Assembly (NCBI GenBank): GCA_028709985.1 | Contig: JAQUTB010000126.1 | Coordinates: forward strand, 1-5,776 | From: Dethiosulfovibrio sp. | GTDB taxonomy: Bacteria; Synergistota; Synergistia; Synergistales; Dethiosulfovibrionaceae | Reading direction: 5' to 3' | DNA: 5,776 nucleotides | Part shown: in pieces, positions 1-4,608 of the stretch | Layout: every line of letters starts with the position of its first letter | Position numbering within the stretch: position 1 is the first letter of the stretch | Notes under the pieces: generated by a model | Database searches by the model: none | Told to the model about the DNA's origin: nothing | Seen by the model: the letters and a program-made list of their open reading frames with translations, nothing else | Position numbers and translations under genes: made by a program

Positions 1-1167
1 TTCAGCGTTTTGAATGTCGGTCAGTTTGCAGATGTATCCGTTGAATTTGGAGATCTTACTCTTCTGGTCGGTGCTCAGGGAACGGGGAAAAGCGTTTTTT
101 TGCAGCTTTTCAAGCTCTCTCAGGATCAGGAGTACGTAAAAAGCACTATGAATCAGTTTGGGCAGGATTGGAATAAAAACGACAAGCCAGGACTGATGGA
201 GGCCTATTTCGGCGAAGGAATGGGCCATATGTGGAGCTCCGAAAGCGCTATTTACCGGGACGATAAAGACGGGAGGCCTTCTCCCCGAATGCCTAAAAGC
301 GATCAAGGTTATGTCGAAACCATCTATTATATTCCCGCTCAAAGGGTGCTGACCATGCTTACAGGCTGGCCCCAGCCCTATAGAAGCTATACTCCGAGAG
401 ATCCCTTCGTGGTCAAAAATTTCAGCGAGGGCATAAGGCTGTATCTGGAGGGGCTTAAGGACAGAGAAGACCTGTTTCCAATATCACAGAAGATAAAGGG
501 CCCCATTAGAGATGCCCTCAACGGGAGTATTTTTCACGGAGCGTCCCTTTCCCGAAGCGCTGTTGCAGGACAAAAAGAAGTTCGCTTGAACGTGGATGGA
601 GATGTCAACCGGGCTATTTCCTACATGGCATGGTCTACGGGGCAAAGGGAATTTCTGCCGTTGTTGCTTGGATGCTACGAGCTGCTACCGGCAGGTAAAA
701 TTACAAAACGGAGAGAGATTGACTGGGTTATTCTCGAAGAGCCGGAGATGGGGCTTCACCCAATGGGAACTTTCGCCGTTATGGCCTTGATCCTGGACCT
801 TTTGAGTCGAGGATATAAGGTCGTGGTTACTACCCACTCCTCCAATGTCCTGGATATCGTTTGGGCTATCGATGCGATCAAGGGGCAGGGGATAGATCAG
901 GGCTCGAAGATCAGGCTTATATCCCAACTGCTCGATCTCCCCTGTAGCAATCCTGGGATCTCCAAGATGATAACTCAGGCTTTGGGGCTCCATTTCAGGA
1001 CTTATAGCTTTTATTACGAAGGAGACAGGGTTCACTCTAAGGATATCTCATCCCTTGATCCTGGGGACGATGATGAGATCGTGGCAGGCTGGGGTGGTTT
1101 GGCTGCCTATAGCGGACGAGTTTCCGATGTCGTTGCCGAGGCCGTTAGGATGTCTATAAATGGCTAA
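1..1167 (+). CDS. AAA family ATPase (AAA_21/OLD-like), 5' end outside window
   Basis: This is a soluble ATPase of the ABC/SMC-like AAA_21 class, probably the ATP-driven sensor or motor of a two-gene module. Numbered from the TTG at position 10, the protein shows a Walker A motif GAQGTGKS (21-28), an ABC-signature-like stretch WSTGQREFLPLL (208-219), a Walker B segment DWVILEEPEMGLHP (238-251) with the catalytic Glu pair, and a switch histidine in TTHSSNVLD (274-282). The C-terminal WGGLAAYSGR region (361-370) is a conserved tail I associate with this family from memory. The frame is open to the left edge, and the TTG lies inside what looks like the first beta-strand (F-S-V-L-N-V-G), so the true start is almost certainly upstream and only a few residues are missing. 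There are no membrane segments and no nuclease domain in this chain. Its stop overlaps the ATG of the next gene by 8 bases, so the two are likely co-translated. The ATPase fold is secure; a defence role is inference from architecture. Confidence 0.88.
   Translation, partial: FSVLNVGQFADVSVEFGDLTLLVGAQGTGKSVFLQLFKLSQDQEYVKSTMNQFGQDWNKNDKPGLMEAYFGEGMGHMWSSESAIYRDDKDGRPSPRMPKSDQGYVETIYYIPAQRVLTMLTGWPQPYRSYTPRDPFVVKNFSEGIRLYLEGLKDREDLFPISQKIKGPIRDALNGSIFHGASLSRSAVAGQKEVRLNVDGDVNRAISYMAWSTGQREFLPLLLGCYELLPAGKITKRREIDWVILEEPEMGLHPMGTFAVMALILDLLSRGYKVVVTTHSSNVLDIVWAIDAIKGQGIDQGSKIRLISQLLDLPCSNPGISKMITQALGLHFRTYSFYYEGDRVHSKDISSLDPGDDDEIVAGWGGLAAYSGRVSDVVAEAVRMSING
1147..1167 (+). promoter_or_regulatory. 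Ribosome binding site and coupled stop/start overlap
   Basis: AGGA at 1147-1150 lies nine bases before the ATG at 1160, which in turn overlaps the ATPase stop codon at 1165-1167. The arrangement implies translational coupling of the ATPase and its small partner, and it shows that the partner start survives although its reading frame is broken downstream. Confidence 0.6.
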
Positions 1168-1536
1168 GCTGGAGTCTCAATTTCGACGAGCGGCAGAGGC
1201 CTGTCCCGCTTTAAGTCTGTGTGATGGGCTCCAGGCCCTTTCTCGTGGAGCAAGGGATAAAATTCGTCCGAGAAACACGAGGTCCGTAACCGGCAGCGTG
1301 GATTCGTGGAGGTTCATCCAGCTCAAACCAGTGAAATAACCTGCGTTATCCGAAAGGCCAAAAGCCTTAAGGCGTGGGCAGAGACGAGTGCCCCTGAGCT
1401 GTGGAACATGACTGTTCCCAGGGAGATTCACTGGGTAGCATCGGACAAATGTAATTTACGCTTAAATGACTCGTACAGACGGCAATTGGCACTTTGTGGA
1501 GTCGGCTCCCCGAAGCAATCGTTGATATTAGAGTAG
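1160..1536 (+). pseudogene. Broken small partner protein of the AAA ATPase
   Basis: The start ATG overlaps the ATPase stop (ATGGCTAA), with AGGA at 1147-1150 nine bases upstream as ribosome binding site. The first frame reads 48 sensible residues (MAKLESQFRRAAEACPAL... to TGSVD, ending at 1303), then runs into a stop at 1337-1339. From 1303 a different frame gives 77 residues that look like the rest of the same protein: FVEVHPAQTSEI, a KAKSLKAW helix, then IHWVAS and YRRQLALCGVGSPKQSLIL, ending at a TAG at 1534-1536. From memory, small proteins encoded beside such ATPases have both halves in one frame, joined by a segment with an NRWDY-like motif. That segment is missing here, so an internal deletion with a frame change is the simplest reading. 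The conserved E-V-H motif is nuclease-like, but I do not assign an activity. A sequencing error alone would not explain the missing segment. Confidence 0.68.
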
Positions 1537-1599
1537 ACAATATCCTCCGTAGCCGAAGCTGTTTCCGACTTTTCGCTAGGTTTACGAGCTTGGCCGTAA

Positions 1600-1728
1600 C
1601 GTTCGTTAGGGAAGAGATACCCCCTGGTCGGTGCGGTCCGCCTTGCTCCGAAAGAGACCCTGGACCGGATAATATCGGAGATATTTTACATAACCCTGGA
1701 TCAGATCAGGGGGATCCTTGAGGCGTAG
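1600..1728 (+). pseudogene. C-terminal remnant of an unidentified protein
   Basis: Frame +1 from the TAA at 1597-1599 to a TAG at 1726-1728 gives 42 residues with no good start codon or ribosome binding site. The last part, containing TLDRIISEIFYITLDQIRGI, has the amphipathic, compositionally normal look of a real protein C-terminus and ends 12 bases before the hairpin at 1740. The 60 bases upstream are interrupted by stops. I cannot name the family. The stretch could be the tail of a gene lost by deletion, or chance; the short length keeps confidence low. Confidence 0.35.
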
Positions 1729-1739
1729 CTAAACCAAGA

Positions 1740-1769
1740 CAGAGCCTGCCCAGGTTTGGGCAGGCTCTG
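1740..1769. terminator. Perfect 13-bp hairpin between convergent units
   Basis: Arms at 1740-1752 and 1757-1769 (cagagcctgccca and its exact complement) enclose a 4-base loop. Neither side has a strong T-run; the - strand side continues as gtcttggttt, which is weakly T-rich. It lies 11 bases after the + strand remnant stop and 2 bases after the - strand remnant stop, the expected place for a shared, bidirectional terminator of two convergent transcription units. Without a good U-tract its efficiency is uncertain. Confidence 0.65.
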
Positions 1770-1771
1770 CG

Positions 1772-1870
1772 CTAGCTATCCAGTTCGGCGGCGTATACTC
1801 CCCTGTTCTCCGAGATGTCTTTGACCTTCTCCAGGGGCAGAATTATAACCAGTGCCTCGATGCTTTCACC
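1772..1870 (-). pseudogene. C-terminal remnant of an unidentified gene after wecB
   Basis: On the - strand, in the +1 frame relative to wecB and overlapping its last few bases, about 32 codons read as convincing protein (G-E-S-I-E-A-L-V-I-I, then LPLEKVKDISENRGVYAAEL, then D-S) and end in TAG at 1772-1774. Upstream in that frame the translation turns into an Arg/Trp-rich shadow of wecB, and no start codon or ribosome binding site is present. The hairpin terminator begins 2 bases after the stop, which is where the last gene of an operon should end. I read it as the tail of a former fourth operon gene whose body was deleted. The family is not recognised; chance coding appearance cannot be excluded. 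Confidence 0.45.
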
Positions 1871-2954
1871 GACACAGCCACTCCTCCAGCGCCTTCGCCA
1901 GCCGGATGGAGGCTTTGCCGTCTCCGTAGGGGTTGGGGGAGGAGGCCATCTGGGAGAGTCGTTTTTCGTCGCTCAGGAGGGCCAGGACCTTGTCTTTGAA
2001 GGGCTCTGGGTCGTTGCCCACCAAGGTTATGATGCCCGCTTTTACCCCTTCGGGCCTCTCTGTGACGTTTCTCGCCACCGCCACCGGAACAGCCAGGGAG
2101 GCTCCCTCTTCCTGGAGGCCACCTGAGTCGGTTAGGATGAGTCGGCTGGCACAGAGGAGGGCCGCCATGGAGCCGTAGTCCAGGGGCTCTATGAGCTTTA
2201 CGTTTGGCTCTCCCTCCAGCGCTGGGTACACCGCCTCCCTGACGACGGGGTTTAGGTGGACCGGATAGACGAAGAGGTGGTCTCGGTGCTGCCTGGCTAT
2301 TTCGGCCACAGCCTGGGCCAGTGCTGGGAGGACGGGCCAGTTTTCCCGGCGGTGCAGGGTTACTGTGACCAGTTTGTGGCCCTGCGGGACCTCCACCGGC
2401 ATGGTTCCCTTTGTGGCGGCGTGTAGTATGGCGTCGACGCCGGTCTGGCCTGTGACGATTATCCTGTTTATGTCTTTGCCCTCCAGAAGCAGGTTGTCCC
2501 TGGATTCGTCGGTAGGGGCGAAGTAGAGGTCCGCTATGACGTCGGTGAGCACTCTGTTGGCCTCTTCGGGGAATGGTTCGGCCATTGATCCCGAGCGTAG
2601 CCCGGCCTCGACGTGTCCTATGGGGATTCCCTCCAGGAAGGCGGCCCAGGCCACTACGAAGGTGGTTAAGGTGTCGCCGTGAACCAGTACGTAGTCGGCG
2701 TTCAGCTCCCTCAGGGCTTTTGCGGCCTGGGGGAGGATTTTGGCCGCCAGCTCCGGCAGGGTCTGGCGGTCGGTCATTACGTCCAAGTTTGCCTCGGCGG
2801 AGATGGAGAACAGATCCATGGCCTGATAGAGCTGTTCTCTGTGCTGTCCCGTGAGGAGGATTTTTGGGTTTAAGGATGTTTCTTTGAGGGCCAGGTAGAC
2901 CGGAGCCATTTTTATGGCTTCCGGTCTGGTGCCGAAGGCTAAGACGACGTTCAT
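1866..2954 (-). CDS. wecB: UDP-N-acetylglucosamine 2-epimerase (non-hydrolysing)
   Basis: This cytoplasmic enzyme of the WecB/MnaA family interconverts UDP-GlcNAc and UDP-ManNAc for surface polysaccharide. The 362 residues match the family's usual length of about 370. Visible signatures are GTRPEAIKMAP (8-18, with R10, E12 and K15), VHGDT (91-95, Asp94), GHVEAGLR (113-120, Glu116), FPEEANR (128-134), LHRRENW with His201, the FVYPVHLNP strand (228-236), DSGGLQEE (276-283) binding the UDP moiety, and VTERPEGV (297-304). All residues usually listed as essential appear to be present. The ATG overlaps the TGA of the preceding epimerase as ATGA. The upstream purine stretch is poor (AAGG only 2 bases away), so translation probably depends on coupling. 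It is the last intact gene of the operon. No UDP-ManNAc dehydrogenase (wecC) is visible, so the fate of UDP-ManNAc is set elsewhere. Confidence 0.95.
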   Translation of the reverse strand: MNVVLAFGTRPEAIKMAPVYLALKETSLNPKILLTGQHREQLYQAMDLFSISAEANLDVMTDRQTLPELAAKILPQAAKALRELNADYVLVHGDTLTTFVVAWAAFLEGIPIGHVEAGLRSGSMAEPFPEEANRVLTDVIADLYFAPTDESRDNLLLEGKDINRIIVTGQTGVDAILHAATKGTMPVEVPQGHKLVTVTLHRRENWPVLPALAQAVAEIARQHRDHLFVYPVHLNPVVREAVYPALEGEPNVKLIEPLDYGSMAALLCASRLILTDSGGLQEEGASLAVPVAVARNVTERPEGVKAGIITLVGNDPEPFKDKVLALLSDEKRLSQMASSPNPYGDGKASIRLAKALEEWLCR

Positions 2955-3901
2955 GGCCTTACACTTCTGTAGTAGGCCAGGGTCCGCTCTATGCCTTCCT
3001 CCAGGCCGACGAAGGAGGAGAGGTCGATTATGGCGGACAGTTTGGTCAAGTCGGCGAAGCTGTGTTTTATGTCCCCGGGCCTCTCCCCCAGAAATTCCGG
3101 CGGCAGGGGGTTTTGAACCAGAGAGGAGAGTATGCGGTATACGCCGCTGACCGATTCTCTTCTGCCGCTGCCTACGTTCATCACCGAGGGGACCGATGGG
3201 TCAGCCTGCTCTGCGACCTTCACCATCACCCTTGCCACGTCCTTCACGAAGATAAAGTCTCTGGTCTGTTCTCCGTCGCCGAATATGGTGGCCGGTTTGC
3301 CTTCCAGCATGGCGGTGGCGAAGCGAGGTATGACCGAGGCGTAGGCCCCTTTAGGGTTCTGTCTCGGGCCATAGACGTTGAAGAACCTCAGTCCCGCTGT
3401 GGGTATGGAGTAGCACCGGGAGGCGGCGGCGGCGGCCAGTTCGTCCATGGCTTTGCTGGCTCCGTAGGGGGACTGGGGCATTGGGACCTCCGATTCCCGT
3501 CTCGGTCCGTCATCGGTGCCCTCGCCGTAGATGGCGGCGGAGCTGGCGTAGACCACCGGAACTGGGCGAGACCTTATGACGTCCAGCAAGTCCGAGAAGG
3601 CTGTCAGGTTTGTGCGGTAGCATTCTCTCGGCCGCTCCACCGAGAGGGGAACGGAGACCATGGCGGCTAGGTGGAACAGTCCGTCGCAGTTTTTGACTAT
3701 AGAGGATATGAAGTCCAGGTCCTCTACGTTTTTGACGTGGAGCTTTACACCGTTGCCCTCCAGATGCTTTATGTTCGATCCGTCGGAGAGGGACAGGTCG
3801 TCCACCACATCGACGGTCCAGCCCAGTTCGATGAGGTGTTCACACAGGTGGGATCCTATAAATCCCGCTCCTCCTGTGACCACCGCTTTCTTTCGTGCCA
3901 A
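2951..3901 (-). CDS. NAD-dependent nucleotide-sugar 4-epimerase (SDR, WbpP/GalE-like)
   Basis: This is an extended short-chain dehydrogenase/reductase, cytoplasmic, probably inverting C4 of a UDP-hexose or UDP-N-acetylhexosamine. Numbered from the TTG start (316 residues, normal for the family): Rossmann motif TGGAGFIG (9-16), acidic ribose-binding end of beta-2 at VVDD (32-35), HLAA (77-80), YASSAAIYG (118-126) with the catalytic Ser, YGASK (146-150) with the catalytic Tyr and Lys, and FFNVYGPRQNPKGAY (173-187), followed by VIPRF and GDGEQTRDF, which are typical of WbpP/TviC-like UDP-GlcNAc 4-epimerases. The TTG start is chosen because GGGAGG (3909-3914) sits 7 bases before it and the residues then begin directly at the Rossmann fold. 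The ATG at 3920-3922 and longer versions would overlap the upstream gene without a ribosome binding site. The gene lies 2 bases after the regulator stop and overlaps wecB by 4 bases. Substrate (UDP-GlcNAc, UDP-Glc, or a uronic acid form) is inferred. Confidence 0.88.
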   Translation of the reverse strand: MARKKAVVTGGAGFIGSHLCEHLIELGWTVDVVDDLSLSDGSNIKHLEGNGVKLHVKNVEDLDFISSIVKNCDGLFHLAAMVSVPLSVERPRECYRTNLTAFSDLLDVIRSRPVPVVYASSAAIYGEGTDDGPRRESEVPMPQSPYGASKAMDELAAAAASRCYSIPTAGLRFFNVYGPRQNPKGAYASVIPRFATAMLEGKPATIFGDGEQTRDFIFVKDVARVMVKVAEQADPSVPSVMNVGSGRRESVSGVYRILSSLVQNPLPPEFLGERPGDIKHSFADLTKLSAIIDLSSFVGLEEGIERTLAYYRSVRP

Positions 3902-3914
3902 TTTTATTCCTCCC
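3899..3914 (-). promoter_or_regulatory. Ribosome binding site deciding a TTG start
   Basis: On the - strand GGGAGG (3909-3914) is followed by 7 bases and TTG (3899-3901). The site lies inside the last codons of the upstream regulator (AGG GAG GAA TAA), so its use is tied to translation of that gene. It fixes the epimerase start 31 codons inside the longest possible reading frame. Confidence 0.8.
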
Positions 3915-4440
3915 TTTTCCATACTATAAGCGAGTCCTGGCTCTCGAAGTTGGGCCTCAACTTGCGAAACTCCCCTTCCGAGAGGACCAGCCATCTTATC
4001 TTGATCTTAAGCTCTTCCTCAAGCCGGGATATGAGGCCCTGGAGGTAGTCTTTTTCTATTTTGCCCACCAGGACCAGGTCCATGAGGCCCGAGTTGACCC
4101 CTTTTGCGTAGTCTCCTGTGACGAAGGCGAGCTTAACCTCTCCCAGTTTTGTGACCACCGATTCGACCAGCCGGTCTATGCCTAAGGTCTTTCTGACCAG
4201 TCCCTGTATCTCCGGAAACAGGGGATGGCCCTTGTTGGCTTTGTAGACTTTGGTCCGGCCCTCCGGTGCGGACTCAAGAAGGCCCGCCTCGGCGAGCCGG
4301 TTTAGCTCGACTCTGACCGAGTTGGTGGATTCGCCGAACTCGTCGGCGAGCTCCCGAAGGTAGCCCGACGATTCGGGGTTTAAAAACAGCTTCATGAGAA
4401 GCCTGACCCTCGTCTTTGAGGTTATAAGAGATTCTAACAT
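3904..4440 (-). CDS. Winged-helix regulator with degenerate nucleotidyltransferase-like domain
   Basis: This 178-residue protein probably binds DNA and controls the sugar operon it heads. Residues 1-70 form an ArsR-like winged helix: a SKTRVRLL first helix, a helix-turn-helix around 27-57 including STNSVRVELNRL as recognition helix, and a wing at 58-67 (APEGRTKVYK). Residues about 90-175 resemble an MNT-type nucleotidyltransferase fold: VTGDYAKGVNSG (107-118) matches the usual GSxARG loop, but the first Asp of the D-x-D pair is replaced, leaving only LMDLVLVG (119-126), so catalysis is unlikely. I recall a widespread family with the same start (MLESLITSKT) and the same altered loop, often heading polysaccharide clusters. 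The ATG is supported by GGAG 8 bases upstream. The gene is first in the operon and 2 bases from the epimerase. The DNA-binding role is well supported; what the second domain senses is unknown. Confidence 0.82.
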   Translation of the reverse strand: MLESLITSKTRVRLLMKLFLNPESSGYLRELADEFGESTNSVRVELNRLAEAGLLESAPEGRTKVYKANKGHPLFPEIQGLVRKTLGIDRLVESVVTKLGEVKLAFVTGDYAKGVNSGLMDLVLVGKIEKDYLQGLISRLEEELKIKIRWLVLSEGEFRKLRPNFESQDSLIVWKREE

Positions 4441-4462
4441 TAAAACCGCTCCATTCCTTTTT

Positions 4463-4480
4463 CGGGAATAAAACTTCCCG
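4463..4480 (-). repeat. Inverted repeat in the leader of the sugar operon
   Basis: Perfect 6-bp arms cgggaa (4463-4468) and ttcccg (4475-4480) enclose 6 bases. The element is in the predicted untranslated leader, downstream of the promoter and upstream of the regulator's ribosome binding site. It could be a binding site for the winged-helix protein or a weak mRNA hairpin. The sequence alone does not decide. Confidence 0.35.
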
Positions 4481-4523
4481 CCCCTTTTTTGGAGACCATG
4501 CTTACAACCGGTCTACGTGAGTC

Positions 4524-4552
4524 AAAATACTACTCATTTAGGCTTGGGTCAA
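4524..4552 (-). promoter_or_regulatory. Sigma-70-type promoter of the regulator/epimerase operon
   Basis: On the - strand a -35 box TTGACC (4547-4552, five of six consensus bases) and a -10 box TATTTT (4524-4529, four of six) are separated by the ideal 17 bases. Transcription would begin near 4517, giving a leader of about 75 bases before the ATG at 4440. The promoter sits immediately after the terminator of the efflux gene, so the downstream operon has its own expression. Confidence 0.68.
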
Positions 4553-4556
4553 GGGC

Positions 4557-4598
4557 AAAAGCAGGGGCTACCTCTTACAAGAGGCAGCCCCTGCTTTT
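4557..4598 (-). terminator. Strong hairpin terminator of the RND efflux gene
   Basis: Thirteen-base arms (4557-4569, aaaagcaggggct, and 4586-4598, its exact complement) continue inward past one A/C mismatch through cctctt/aagagg. Reading on the - strand, the stem ends in TTTT, the expected intrinsic terminator form, beginning 10 bases after the stop codon at 4609-4611. On the + strand the right arm also ends in T5, so it could work in both directions, though no + strand gene precedes it. Confidence 0.85.
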
Positions 4599-4608
4599 TG
4601 AGCTTTTA

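Noticed and set aside
1290..1345. Programmed ribosomal frameshift joining the two halves of the partner gene
   Set aside because: No slippery heptamer or following stem is visible, and a frameshift would not restore the segment apparently missing from the protein.
1494..1721. 75-codon + strand frame after the broken partner gene
   Set aside because: Its translation is Pro/Arg/Cys-rich and not protein-like. The neighbouring frame at 1600-1728 looks more like real coding sequence.
3062..3670. 202-codon + strand frame with Gly-rich stretches
   Set aside because: It is a shadow antisense to the 4-epimerase with no recognisable domain; the - strand gene carries all family motifs.
3902..3994. Longer N-terminus for the 4-epimerase (starts at 3994 or at the ATG at 3920-3922)
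   Set aside because: It would overlap the regulator gene, add residues that do not belong to the Rossmann fold, and lacks a ribosome binding site. The TTG at 3901 has GGGAGG at ideal spacing.
4463..4496. Intrinsic terminator on the + strand (short stem followed by a T6 run)
   Set aside because: The stem is only 6 bp, a cccc stretch separates it from the T-run, and no + strand gene precedes it.
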